The notes below the pieces were generated by a model that had not been told where the DNA came from, did no database searches, and worked only from the letters and a program-made list of their open reading frames with translations. Positions 1-10,874 of a stretch of DNA of 64,000 nt are shown here, in pieces (the stretch's first letter is position 1; the number at the start of each line of letters is the position of its first letter). The stretch lies in the NCBI GenBank assembly GCA_009809945.1, contig WTPW01000499.1:120302-184301 (forward strand), given 5' to 3'. The translations under genes and the position numbers were made by a program. The stretch is from Gigaspora margarita (taxonomy: Eukaryota; Glomeromycota; Glomeromycetes; Diversisporales; Gigasporaceae).

Positions 1-2
1 AC

Positions 3-460
3 AAATTTGCATTAAGATATCGAGGAGAAGCATATTATCTAATGGATAAATATAAGGAAGCAATTATTGATCTGACAAAATTGATTGGTATTGAACCCAG
101 TGATGATGTAGATGAATTATTGAAAAAAAATGGATTGAAGCATTTAATATGTGCAATAATATGACGAATACGTATACACTTGAAGATTTAGAAAATTCGC
201 TGAAAATCAAAAAAGATTCGTCTCTTAAATTTCGAGTAAATTTTAATTTTATCATGGGAAGATACAGAGATGCAATTATTGATCTAACAAAATTGCTTGA
301 TATTGAACAAACCAACAAATTTGCTCTAATATATCGAGGAGAAGCCTATTATCTAATGAAAAAATATAAAGAATCATATAATGATGTGAAAAAATTATTG
401 AGTATTGAGACAAATAATGAATGTGCATCAAAGCTTTTGGCAAAAATAATTGAAAAGTAA
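3..460 (+). pseudogene. TPR-repeat protein, 3' part, frameshifted
   Basis: Two successive TPR-like units lie in different frames. Bases 3-163 encode a piece with RYRGEAYYLMDKYKEAIIDL and then a stop. Bases 149-460 encode a 103-residue piece with MGRYRDAIIDLTKLLDIE and YRGEAYYLMKKYKESYNDV, ending at the TAA before 461. The YRGEAYYxMxKYxEAxxDLxKLLxIE pattern is the tetratricopeptide consensus of large Glomeromycotina TPR families, which act as protein-protein scaffolds. The 5' end is outside the window. The frame change between repeats suggests decay, although an unrecognised intron around 130-165 cannot be excluded. Confidence 0.7.
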
Positions 461-785
461 ATATAAAGTTATTGTGCTTTATACGTATTTATATTCTCTA
501 TTTAATTATATACTCGTTGAATTAATAGGGAGTAAGCGATAATATTTTGTTTAATTTTATTTATGCGGCATAAACTAAATAAATAGACTTTGCTCAATTA
601 ATTTTCAGTACGTGCATAAAGTTTATTAAAATTGATGTTTTTTGTCAAATTACTCTCTAATCAACTATATATTTGTTAAATAACCAGATGGTAAGCGTAA
701 ATTTATTTCATACATCCTTAAAAATATGCTTTTTATTTAAGCATTTATCCTAAGCAGTTGCAACCGTTAAATTACTAGCTTATAA
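461..785. other. Intergenic, no gene seen
   Basis: AT-rich sequence with no coding pattern. It could contain an intron or the 5' exon boundary of the Sel1 gene that follows, but no convincing start codon was seen. Confidence 0.4.
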
Positions 786-1238
786 TTACAAAGTCCATGT
801 GTTGATGAAACATATGAATTAGGATATTTTTATCTTCATGGAATTAACGTTGAAAAGGATGAATATAAAGCGTTCGCTCAGTTCGAAAAATCTGCTAATA
901 TGGGGCATACTGAAGGAATCAATTGTCTTGGTTATTGTTACGAATATGGAATAGGAGTTGAAAAGAATGAAAATGAGGCATTCATATATTATCAAAAATC
1001 GGCAGACATGTATAATTCTAACGGAATGTATCAAGTTGGTTATTGTTATTATTTAGGAATTGGAGTTGACATTGATAAGCATAAAGCGATTACATATTAT
1101 ATGAAGTCTGCTGAAGCAGATAATTTCATAGGAATTAGGAAAGCTGCCATTTGTTACTATTACGGAATTGGTGGTGAAAAAAATTTTGATAAATATAGGG
1201 AATGGCTTAAAAAGTATATTTATATTTTTATTATATAA
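786..1238 (+). CDS. Sel1-like repeat protein, partial (about four repeats)
   Basis: The frame is open from 786 to the TAA at 1236-1238 and encodes about four Sel1 units: ELGYFYLHGINVEKDEYKAF, LGYCYEYGIGVEKNENEAFI, VGYCYYLGIGVDIDKHKAIT and AAICYYYGIGGEKNFDKYRE. The spacing (YxxGIGVEKNxxxAFxYYxKSA) is the classic Sel1 solenoid, used as an adaptor in signalling proteins and in kinase-Sel1 fusions of AM fungi. An ATG exists at 900, but repeat homology continues upstream of it, and a stop at 783 precedes the open stretch. The piece is therefore probably a 3' exon, with an acceptor near 790, of a gene whose 5' part is missing. The C-terminus (KKYIYIFII) is not Sel1-like. Confidence 0.65.
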   Translation, partial: LQSPCVDETYELGYFYLHGINVEKDEYKAFAQFEKSANMGHTEGINCLGYCYEYGIGVEKNENEAFIYYQKSADMYNSNGMYQVGYCYYLGIGVDIDKHKAITYYMKSAEADNFIGIRKAAICYYYGIGGEKNFDKYREWLKKYIYIFII

Positions 1239-1279
1239 TATTTGTAGTTTTTTAAAGCAAGATTTCTTACGCAATTTTA

Positions 1280-2430
1280 ATTATCAGGGAGTAAGCATGA
1301 AGTGCTTTTATTTATCTATTTCCAGCAATTTAAGCTCATAAAAACATATTTATTGTTTTATGATATTTTAGCCCGTAAGTAGAAAGAATATTTAATATTT
1401 TACTACACAAAACAACCAAACAAATCACAAAACAAGAACATAACTACTTACTTACCATTACGTACAAATCATTTTATTCGCATTAATTCAGTTAGTAAGT
1501 ATAAAGAACATTAAATAATTTTACTACATAAAGACAGCAAAACAAGATCATAAATGCTTATCTACCATTACGCACAAATCATTTCATTCGCATCAATCAT
1601 TTCACTCAGTGTGTGAGTATCAAGAACATGTAAAACTTTACTACATTAAAACAGCAAAACATGAATATGATACTTATTTACATTATCTGCAAATCATTTC
1701 ATTCGCATTAATCATTTCATTCAGTTAGTGAGTATAAAGAATATTTAATAATTTTACTACATAAAGACAGCTAAACAAAATCACAAAACAAGATTATAAA
1801 TGCTTATACAAATCATTTCATTCGCATTAATTTAGTCGGTGAGTATAAAAACATTTAATAATTTACTACATAAAAACAGCAAAACATGATAACGTGATAC
1901 TTATTTGCCATTAAGTACAAATCAATTCATTCGTATTAATTTAGTGGGTGAGTATAAAGAATATTTAATAATTTTACTCATAAAAGCAGCATAAAACAAG
2001 GTCACAAAACATGAACATTAATGCTTATTTACTATTACGAACAAATCATTTCATTCGCATTAATTTAGTTAGTGAGTATAAAGAACATTTAATAATTTTA
2101 CTACTTAATAACAACAAAACAAGATCACAAAACAAGAACTTACAAATCATTTCATTCGCATTAATTTAGTCCGTGAGTATAAAGAACGTTTAATAATTCT
2201 ACTATATTAAAACAGCAAAAAAATCACAAAACAAAAATATAAATACTTATTTACCATTACGTACAAATCATTTCATTCGCATTAATCATGTCATTCAGTC
2301 AGTGAGTATAAAGAACATTTAATAATTTTACTACATAAAAACAACAAAACAAGGTCACAAAACAAAAACATAAATACTTATTTACCATTATGTACAAAAC
2401 ATTTCATTCGCTTTAATTTAGTCGGTAAAT
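1280..2430 (+). repeat. Minisatellite array A, about nine units of 105-125 bp
   Basis: Tandem diverged units carry the landmarks CAAATCATTTCATTCGCATT, GTGAGTATAAAGAACATTTA and AACAGCAAAACAAGATCAC. Copies of the first landmark start near 1466, 1570, 1686, 1804, 1918, 2041, 2146, 2265 and 2395. The last unit grades directly into the 5' side of the kinase gene. Arrays B (16158-16610) and C (24111-30650, opposite strand) are the same family. Confidence 0.85.
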
Positions 2431-2463
2431 ATCGATATTATTTACACTTGATCTAAAGTTTAA

Positions 2464-3941
2464 AAGCACAGATGCAAAATAAAACATAATATATTATACG
2501 CGTATAGATCTTCTAAATATGGAAAATGTGCACATTGTAATGAAGATAACACGTATGAAGCATGGTGCCTATCATGTGACCCTGATAAAACAACAAGATG
2601 GGCAAGTGGAAATAAGGATATTGACGATTGCATGAAAGCGTTCCAACTTAGAGCCCTCACATATGAAGTCGCTATTGAATGGATTCCATTTGATAGATTA
2701 TCTAATGTCGAAGAAATTGGCAAAGGTGGATTTGGTTCTGTATACAAGGCAACCTGGTTGGACGGTATAAAAAAAGTTGGAAAAATTAATGACGGCAACT
2801 ACAAAAGAGCGCGTGAAACATCCAGCACCGTTGCGCTTAAGACCTTGTCGAGAGGTTCTTTAAAAGAAGTAAGCCAAATCGTTATTTGTTTAGCTATCTG
2901 TTAAATAATAATTCATTTAATTTACTTTTTTTAATTAATTCATTTATAAAAGTTTGAAAATCATATGAAATGTATTTTAAATTATAGTCAGCTTAAGATA
3001 TATGGATTAACTCAAAACAGTAAAAATGAATACTTTATGGTACTTCAATATGCTGATAGTGGAAATCTTCATAAGTTTTTAAGAATAAATTTTCAAGAAG
3101 TTACCTGGAAGACTAAAATAAAACTACTTTTTGATATTTCTAAAGATTTATATCGAATTCATGATGCAGGGTATATTCATGCAGATGTTCACAGTGGTAA
3201 TATCTTACAAGACCAATATATTAGCACAACTCTGCAATCTTATATTGCAGATCTAGGGTTGTCTAAAAAAGATAATGAAAATGATTCAGAAGGTGAAATT
3301 TACGGAGTTATGCCTTATGTAGCTCCAGAAGTATTATCTGGTCAAAAGTTTACAAAAGCTGCAGATATTTATGGGTTTGGAGTTATTATGTCAGAAATGT
3401 CAACTGGGCAAAGGCCGTTTGATGGTCAGGAATTTGATCACATACTTGCAGTAAAGATTTGCAATGGATTAAGGCCAGAATTTGCTCCTGGAACTCCTGA
3501 CTGTTATATTGAATTGGCTAATCAGTGCATGAAATTTGATCCTCAGAAAAGACCTAATGCTAAAAAAATTGGGATTATACTTGAAAATTGGAATAAAAGC
3601 ATGAAAAATTCAGATGATACTAGTAAAATTAAAAAGCAGTTCTTAGATGCAGATAAAATAGTCAAAACACTGCCACTTGACTTACCAAAACATTCAGATT
3701 TTATGTATACAAGCAAAATAATTAATACCAAGAAAATATTAATTGAGATTAATGGTATTTATTTTAAAAAGTTATTTATACCTTATTGAAATTTATTGAG
3801 ATTAATTTTAATCTTTTTTTAGCAAGTAGATCTTTGGATTTTGTTGAAATGCCTAATGGTAAATATTATGTTAATTTATTTATAATCCAATTTATTGATT
3901 ATTATTTTTTTAAAATAATTTATAAATTATTAGATTTATAA
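2464..3941 (+). CDS. Protein kinase with N-terminal zinc-binding-like segment (copy 1)
   Basis: The open frame from 2464 gives YRSSKYGKCAHCNEDNTYEA, then CLSCDP (paired CxxC) and the EWIPFDRLSNVEEIGKGGFG glycine loop. VALKTL carries the likely ATP-binding lysine. Exon 1 ends in SLKE at 2868. A GTAAGC...AAAG intron of 84 bp (2869-2952) leads in phase 0 to exon 2 (FENHMKC...). The catalytic loop is HADVHSGNIL, DFG appears as DLG, and APEVL is intact, so the enzyme could be active. The uninterrupted frame stops at 3789. A second intron (3755-3822, GTATTT...TTTTTAG) would instead add SRSLDFVEMPN and run to 3941. No ATG lies in the open frame before 2632, so a 5' exon or start upstream is probably missing. 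The expanded Glomeromycotina kinase family is recognised from memory; its substrate is unknown. Confidence 0.75.
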
Positions 3942-4384
3942 TAAATTTACCAATTATATAAATTTTAATTGTTGATTGTTGCAGTTATATAGTATAGTAA
4001 CTATTTCTATTAATATACAATAAGATTAAGTTAAAATTAAAATATTTTTTATTAAATTAGCAAATTTTAATCGATACATTGCTATCATATATAATTTTTA
4101 TTGTAAATAATTAAATAGTTACTTATAGTCAACTGCAAAAAATATTAAAGTTCCTAATATGCATGTTTTAATAAAGTTTATTTAAAATATTTAAAATATT
4201 ACCATATAATATACTAGTACATTACATTATATAAGAACAATAGGGTCTTCCAAAAAGTAAGTGTTGTGGTCAAATAGAATATATTACAATCAGTAATTTA
4301 AAATTGGATAAATTTTATACTTTACAATTTATTTCAAAGAGAAAAGTCAAATAGTATAAAAATTATTTAGAAATATCTTTCTAT
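3942..4384. other. AT-rich spacer, no gene seen
   Basis: Conserved with the second duplicate (18015-18750), except that the duplicate carries a MITE. No coding pattern was seen. Confidence 0.5.
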
Positions 4385-4870
4385 ATTTGCTGGTATCGTT
4401 GTACATTATCTATAATATCCTCAACTAACATTTGAAAATAATTGATTAGACAAACAATTTTTTAAAGTATTTTTCAAGGTGAAAAAATTTTATTATTCCA
4501 AATTTTAAGATATGAAAGAAGATCTGAATTTTGAGCAATCTCTATTTGATAACATGTTTTCAAACTTTACTTCACTTATCTATAAGTCATCACGCTTATT
4601 AATAAAAACTAATCCATTTTCTTTAGTAGAGTAAAATCTTCAGATCAAAAATATTATTAGGATAATTTACAATATTATCATTGCATTATTTTTGAAATTT
4701 ATAATGTTTATCTTTTTGAAACCTTTTTTGGTTAACACAAAATAAATGTAACTAAAGCCAAGACAGCTTAATTTAATTAAAAAAGTTTCAAGAATCTTGG
4801 TAAATTCATTAATGAGAAACACTTAAGCAACAAGAATAAGCTCAAAAATAAATGTTTTTCAAAATTTTCT
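4385..4870 (-). pseudogene. BTB-BACK protein relic (duplicate copy 1)
   Basis: Reverse-strand reading shows scattered matches to the AM-fungal BTB-BACK-TLDc family: an ILETFLIK-like segment, an SKFRSSFIS-like segment, KNTLKNCL (the BACK NFLTLKTTL...C region) and VEDIIDNVQRYQQI (the BACK PSDVLxNIxPYxQIL region). Many stops and frame changes interrupt it. Such proteins are usually substrate adaptors for Cul3 ubiquitin ligases. The relic faces the kinase and is carried by both copies of the segmental duplication (see 18750-19245). Confidence 0.5.
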
Positions 4871-4908
4871 AGTAAACATTAGTAATTGTACCTGGGTTGG
4901 CCATTACT

Positions 4909-5461
4909 AGGTTATTTGCAGATATCTGGATAACCAGTTAACAATTTGGTCTAACTGGATAGTACTTTAGTAAAAACTTTTTTTAAAAAAAAATTAAAAA
5001 ACATTCATAACTAAGATTTATAATTGCATTTTGAAAAGTTTTTTGACTACTCTTAAGATTCAAATTGTAAATTTCATATAATTTTGCAAACTGCAATAAA
5101 TTATAGACAAGAGTATTTTATAGTTGATTACTTCACAGATAAGTTTTTTTCATAGACAGGTATTTCAATGACATCTGGTTTTGCAACAAATTAATTCTTG
5201 TTATTGTTATTAGGAAATTAAATTTATAATTTGTGCAATTTATTAAAAAATTGTCAAAAGAATATTATCTACAAAATGAAGTTTTTATTAATTAATTATC
5301 TATCTATAAAGTGATTGTTAGTGAATTAGCTCTATGCATTAATGAAGTCACACTAGGGTTATTATTGCAAGGATTATTAGATTAGTGTATAAAAAGAAAA
5401 TACATAGATATGCTTGTAATAGAGATTATCAAGAAATTGTAAAGATACATATTGAAGTAAA
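4909..5461. other. Spacer, no gene seen
   Basis: AT-rich sequence beyond the end of the duplicated block. No reading frame or repeat was recognised. Confidence 0.4.
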
Positions 5462-5463
5462 TA

Positions 5464-5657
5464 CCGTATTCCTCCAAAAATAAGCACCCTTTTTTTACTA
5501 TAGGGGTGCTTATTTTCGGGTATAATCTCAACTAATAATTCGAATGATTTGATATTTAGTTGCTTATTTCTATTATATAAGGGGTGCTTATTTTTGGGTA
5601 TATATTAATTGTAGGGGGTGCTTATTTTTGGGGGTGCTTATTTTCGGAGGAATATGG
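5464..5657. mobile_element. TA-flanked MITE with iterated GGGGTGCTTATTTT motifs
   Basis: The left end CCGTATTCCTCC and right end GGAGGAATATGG are inverted repeats, each flanked by TA (5462-5463 and 5658-5659), as for Tc1/mariner-type elements. The TIRs continue inward as AAAATAAGCACCC. The interior carries about four more copies of GGGTGCTTATTTTTGGG, two of them in direct succession next to the right end. No transposase is encoded. Confidence 0.8.
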
Positions 5658-5659
5658 TA

Positions 5660-6066
5660 ATGAAATATTCAGCTTGCTACACATGACAATAAGTCAGATA
5701 CAAGATACAATGAATAAGCTGAGTGGTGAAGTTAGGCCTATCACAAAGGAGCCAGTATATAGATGCCTGATGAAATTATTTTCTAATGAAAATTTAAGTT
5801 TCGTCCATATTTTGTTATTGATGAAATGATGAAACTATAGTACTTTATCAGTCATGTGTATTTCGTCAAGCATCTTTAAGCCAGATCATAATCAGCAGTG
5901 AAGAGAACAAGAGAACAAGACAAGGTAAGTAGGAAAGCACTAAGATTTGCACCATAATGTGGGATCGAACTTGCTACTTATTAAAGTAGTATGTGCCACA
6001 CCATAGTGTATGCCATACTTTCAAATCTTATTTATACTGTATCATTAAGTATTTCCATGTGAATAT
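5660..6066. other. Spacer, no gene supported
   Basis: An 81-codon frame ending at 5829 starts inside the MITE and has no recognisable domain, so it is not called. Confidence 0.4.
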
Positions 6067-6082
6067 AAAATTATTACAAGCA

Positions 6083-7056
6083 AGGGTGTGGCAACTTAGG
6101 GAAGTTGGTAAGTTGTCACCTCCCAAGTGGCAGGTCTAGGGTTCAAATCCCACTAGTGATGCTTTGAAAAATAGACCTGTGTTCTGGTAACTGTTTCTTG
6201 TCAATCAGTTGGATACATTACCTGTAGGCCTTGGTACACTATCTCGAATGGAAGCTTTCAGGCGCACAAAATCCAATAAACTGGAGAAACGGAAACCCAT
6301 TTGGCAAGCCCCAAGTAAGGAGGTAGCAAAGATCTTCAACAGTGCTACCAGAACCAGAATATCAAAAACCGGAGCTGGAGGATTAGACGATAAGATTCTC
6401 GAGGAGGAGGTCCACCAACTTGGCCACCAGAGTCGCACCAGAGGAAAAGGACCTATGTTCCAGCAGTAGGTACTAAGGGAAGAAAGCCATATCGACCCTT
6501 CCGGGCTAACTGGTTTGGAAGTTTGGAAATCTAGTGTAAGGACCGGTAGGATGGTGACGGTGAGTGCTGGGATCAGAGCGAACCTCACAAGGGCAGAAGC
6601 ATGTAATGGTAGCAGTTTAGGTAACTCCTGGACTGCAAGTATATAGGTAAAGCTGTAGCGTAAGTTACTGAAGTGTAAGTAATACCTGTGTGGGACAGGG
6701 ACTGCTCTACCAAGTGTGCTGCAAGGATAAACTAGTCCTAAGGAGATTCCGCAAGCATCTGGAACTGGCCTTAACTGACTTATGTAATGAAGGACTGTCC
6801 CAGTAATACAAGAAGGATTTGGCAGGAGGAGCGTGGACCAGAGGGTTTAAATACGTAATCCCCTAGTCGGGTTGCAGGTATGGCAACTAGTGTAGAACCT
6901 TCGGGCGGACTACTTAAATTAGACAACCAAAAGTTGTACATGTGGCTAGTTGTACTCTCATCTATGTAACAAATGTTAGGTGTGCCCCTGGAGGCACCCG
7001 TGATCTGACTTACTTGAATAAAAGCCTTTCCCCATAGTGGTAACTTTGACACAATT
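6083..7056 (+). mobile_element. Long tRNA-derived SINE, 974 bp
   Basis: The head (about 6084-6160) is tRNA-like, with a B-box-like GGTTCAAATCC after TGGCAGGTCTAG. A long non-coding body follows. The element is flanked by a 16-bp target duplication with one mismatch: AAAATTATTACAAGCA at 6067-6082 and AAAATTATTACGAGCA at 7057-7072. A diverged reverse-strand copy lies at 61461-62250 and shares the head, the TTGGCAA...CCC...GAGG-AGTAG segment and the GCGGACTACTTAAATTAG segment. That fixes this as a dispersed retroposon family rather than a gene. The end has no clear poly-A tail. Pol III transcription and mobilisation by a LINE are inferred from SINE biology. Confidence 0.8.
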
Positions 7057-7072
7057 AAAATTATTACGAGCA

Positions 7073-7480
7073 CAGTATCTTTATAATATTTTATAAAGTT
7101 TATAAGTTTGATAAAAAATCTGAACAAGAATGATAATATGGAAATAGATTCACTTATATGTTGATTGCTAATTCAAATGATACGTATCTTTTTTATTTTT
7201 TATTATTATTTTTTATATATAATAGTAGGCATAATTAATAAAGTTTATTCTGTTTTTGGAGTCAGATTACATATTAATTTATAGAGTTTAAAGGCTATAA
7301 CTAATATGCTAAACAGCCTGATCGCATTTTTATTTTCTTTCAACTTTGTTATCTTGTTCAGCACCTAAGAATGTGCACATGTTATAATTCTTATGTGTAA
7401 TTTAAATCACCCTCTTGTCAACAGCATTATTAAAGATAATCAAATCTGGGTAAAAAAATAATATAAACGATATTAAATAT
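7073..7480. other. Spacer, no gene seen
   Basis: AT-rich sequence, nothing recognised. Confidence 0.4.
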
Positions 7481-7481
7481 A

Positions 7482-8277
7482 GGCCGGTGCAAAAAGATTG
7501 ATACCTCAAATAAAAGTTAATCGTAATTTTTTTTAGTAATAAAATTTAATTTTTTTTTAATTTAAAAAATTATTTTGGGAGATAGGAAAGGTTTTAATAT
7601 AATTTATTTAATTGTTTTATATAAAAAATAAAAAAATTTATTAGCAATAACTTTCTAAGTAAATTTTAGTATATTTAGAAATAATAAATTTGATCGTGAT
7701 ATAGTAATAAAAATTTTTTTTATATAAAATTTAAGTTTTTTAATTTTAGCTTTATTTTATTAAATAATAAAGAAGATTATTTTAAAAATTAAATATTTGT
7801 TTATTTAAAATATAAAAAAATTTACTAATAGTTATTTTTAAGCTTAGTTTTACTATTAAATTATATAGTACATATAGTAAATTGATGATTTTTAATACAA
7901 ATACATCAACTTTAATATTTTAATAACTTTTTATCTAATAATTATTTTTTTATGAAATTTTAAATATAGTTTAATTGAATCAATAGCTAGTTATTTGCAT
8001 AGTAGCAAGCTTTAAACTTTCAAATTCATTAAGATATTAATTAAAATCTGTTTTTTTAAAAAAAATTTTTTTTGTAATTTTTTTATCTAAAAAGTTAGCT
8101 CTCATCTATTTTTATATAAAAGAGATATAAAATAATATAATTAATAAAAAAATAATAGTTATACTATAGTTATTTATTTGTAAAAAATTTTTAATTATAT
8201 TATTAATAATTTAAAAACTTTTATTAGTAGTACTTTTTAATTAAAATTTTGAGGTATCAATCTTTTCGCACTGGCCC
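7482..8277. mobile_element. Non-autonomous inverted-repeat element, about 796 bp
   Basis: The left end GGCCGGTGCAAAAAGATTGA and right end (complement) GGGCCAGTGCGAAAAGATTG, both continuing into ATACCTCAA, form TIRs of about 29 bp. The interior is extremely AT-rich with no coding capacity. ATA flanks both ends, but the exact target duplication (TA or a 3-bp repeat) is ambiguous, so the superfamily is left open. Confidence 0.8.
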
Positions 8278-8553
8278 ATACAATTATAATTGTCAATAAA
8301 ATAGCTTAATGAAATAATAAAAAAATTACTGGATAACAGAAAATATGTGAAGTCAACAATATAATTAATTTTACAAGGAAATGAAGTTTAAACCTTTTAA
8401 ATTAATGTATTATATAATCTTAATTATAAAATATAATAATATTTGTAAGTTCAATTTCTGAAATTTTAATTTTAAAATGTACTTATATGACATTCAGTTT
8501 TAGTGCACAGCTACCCTAATTGCAAAAAAAGAAATTAGACAATTGTACTCAGG
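8278..8553. other. Spacer, no gene seen
   Basis: AT-rich, nothing recognised. Confidence 0.35.
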
Positions 8554-8561
8554 CATATTGG

Positions 8562-8737
8562 AGGACCCTGAAATATACATAGATAGGTCAGGTTAATTAT
8601 AGGGTTACTAAAAAGGAAAGATCTGCAGAAAAAACCAAAAATAAGCAAAAAATTACTATAAATAGAAAAGATCTGCATAAAAACCTCAAAAATAAGCAAA
8701 CTCATACCTGACCTATCTATGTATATTTTGGGGTCCT
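8562..8737. mobile_element. hAT-like MITE with AGGACCC ends, 176 bp
   Basis: Perfect 8-bp target duplication CATATTGG at 8554-8561 and 8738-8745. TIRs of about 33 bp read AGGACCCTGAAATATACATA inward and continue as GATAGGTCAGGT. The interior holds two diverged direct copies of a unit containing AAAGATCTGCA and AAAAATAAGCAAA. The 8-bp duplication indicates a hAT-type transposase acting in trans. Confidence 0.9.
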
Positions 8738-9044
8738 CATATTGGATAATATTTTATATCTATTGATCACTTAGTAGCCTGTGGGTCTACTTGCCGGACA
8801 ACCTGGGTAGAATTTTTGATCAGATACAATTACTAGTAAACATACTCCTCTATAGATGTATTTTTATTGAATTATTAATATTTTAAATTAGTTTATTAAA
8901 TTTGGAACTCATAAGTTTATAAATTTATTCTATTAAATACTTATTTAATAATAATTTCAAAATATTAATCAAAATATTCTTCAAGTTAATTGTTTTGATA
9001 TTATTTTAATCTTATTAAATATTCATAATTTATCATAGAAATAC

Positions 9045-9155
9045 AAAGACAATATTGCTGAATATGCTTGGAAACTTTTAATATTCAGTGATCTACAACA
9101 TTTATGATTACATCAAAGTCTTCATTGTTAAAAAGCTCAAGATAATTATTTGAAA
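9045..9155 (-). pseudogene. BTB-domain N-terminal relic
   Basis: The reverse strand reads FSNNYLELFNNEDFDVIINV and, after one stop, LKVSKHIQQY. This matches the LSNDYLELLDDEDFDVIIxVG start of AM-fungal BTB-BACK-TLDc proteins. Only this fragment remains. The overlapping hydrophobic frame at 9212-9469 has no recognised homology. Confidence 0.45.
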
Positions 9156-9190
9156 ATTTTTGAAGTGTTTTTAGATTTGTTTAATATGAA

Positions 9191-10430
9191 TAAAAAGTTT
9201 AAAAAGTATTATTATGCAAAAAAAAAACAGAAAATAATCATATGTACAGTTACAAAGTGTATAAAATAGATCATCAATACAGCTACTTCAAAAAGTAATT
9301 TTCTAAAGCCAGGTGCATTCACATGACCAATACCAACAAAAAGTAAATTTTGATCTTTGTGAAGACAAAAACAAAGAAAAAAAGTGAAAAGCATTGAAAA
9401 TGCAAGAAACGAATGTTTAAACTTGTCTAGGTGCATTAATAAAAATATTAGAAAAACAATTTTATTCACAAGATAAGCCCTAACCCTAATCCCTAATTAA
9501 GCCTTATTCTAGTTCTAATTAAATAATCAAAACATAAATGCACTGGGCTCTTGAATCAAAATTTGTGCATTAACATAATTTAGAATGAATTAATTACTGT
9601 ATCTTAAATTTATTTTCAATGATTCGATTAATGAGACATGACTATCAATTGTTTTGATTTTTAAAATTAATCTTACCTCTATCTAATTCAACTCGAATTA
9701 ACTTGAAGAAAACAAATATTCTTATATAAAGGCAAAAAAAAAGAAATTAGATATTTCATCTTGAATATTTTATCTACCAAGCAGCTAAACTAAAGTAGAG
9801 TTAAGCATCCCTTTTAAACCCAAATTATTTTAAACAAAAGACTTGCTGTTCAAGCAAAATTTATTATTATCTTGATAGGTTAGTTGATGGTGGTAACCAA
9901 ATTTAAAATAGAAACTCACAACTGTATTACCATTCAATAATATAAATGATCCTCAAAGGCATATAAAATCAGATTAGAATTTGCACCTGTTTTAAATTAA
10001 TATGATGAAACCAATTAAACTGATTAAAACTACATAAAATTGAAACTAGTTCCTAATGCTATATTAAAAAATATAATAGATCTTTAACATATTAGAGTTT
10101 TCAAACAGATATATATGTTATCACTATTTATAATAAAAAAATAAACTGGAGAAATACTCAATTTACTAAACTATAAATAATGTACAATTTATAATTTAAA
10201 TGCAAAATTTTAAGTTTATCATGTAAAATTTACAAATGTAAAATAAAAAAACTGAATAAGAATGTATACAGTAATAACTTATATAGTATAACAAAAGTTC
10301 TATATTATTGGCCACAGATATGCATATTATAGATCCTAATTTGTAAAATATAATTGGACCAAAAAAATTTATACTAGTACGTACGATCTTATCAATCAAA
10401 AATTTTATAGGCAAAAAATTTGTCATGAAT
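9191..10430. other. 1.2 kb spacer, no gene supported
   Basis: AT-rich. It contains a short telomere-like stretch near 9478-9500 (GCCCTAACCCTAATCCCTAA). Reverse frames at 9212-9469 (85 codons, very hydrophobic) and 10196-10426 (76 codons) lack recognisable domains and look like AT-rich chance frames. Confidence 0.4.
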
Positions 10431-10800
10431 AAGGCTGTGTTTTGTTAAGTTTCTTTATAGTTGAGTTTACATGTGATTGAAGATTTGTTAAGCAGCAGTT
10501 TAGTTGGGCTTTGCTATATTAAAGCTTTATTGTAGTTGAGTTTCTCTATAGTCAAACTTCAGTGGTCAAGTCTTGCTGAGTCAAGATTCGCCAGGTCAAG
10601 TTTCACTGAGCCAAGACTGTTGGTTAATTTTTGTCATGGTCAGGGTCTTTTGCCATTACCAAGGAGTTGGTTGTGTTTTTTTGGGGTCTTTACCATTACC
10701 AAGGGTTAGGCTTTTCTGGGTCATTTTCTCTAGATCAGTATTCCAAAATAAGGTCTCTCCAAGATCAAGTTTTATAGTAAGTTTTATCACTACTATTATT
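10431..10800. repeat. Degenerate short-motif repeat stretch
   Basis: Repeated words such as AGTTGAGTTT, GTCAAG/ATCAAG, GGTCAAGT and CCATTACCAAGG recur at irregular spacing, giving a less AT-rich patch. A 76-codon frame at 10573-10803 is a by-product of the repeated words. Confidence 0.4.
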
Positions 10801-10874
10801 TAATATATAGTGAAAAAAATATTTATTACTTTCAATGACTAATTATTTTGATTAAAAAAAAAAAGAAAAAAAAA

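Larger units (their letters stand above)
2001..4908 (+). repeat. Segmental duplication, copy 1
   Basis: From the array unit near 2001 to the text TTAGTAATTGTACCTGGGTT near 4908, this block is collinear with 16158-19283 and clearly diverged. It holds array end, kinase and opposite-strand BTB-BACK relic in the same order in both copies. Copy 2 differs by a 226-bp MITE, an in-frame kinase deletion and many point changes. Confidence 0.9.

Noticed and set aside
6083-6160. tRNA gene
   Set aside because: tRNA-like with B-box, but part of a dispersed retroposon. Cloverleaf pairing is not convincing.
6205-6588. 127-codon reverse and 86-codon forward frames
   Set aside because: They lie in the SINE body, and the second SINE copy does not keep them.
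9212-9469. 85-codon hydrophobic reverse frame as a membrane protein
   Set aside because: Phe/Leu-rich by AT bias, no homology, and it lies just beside a BTB relic.
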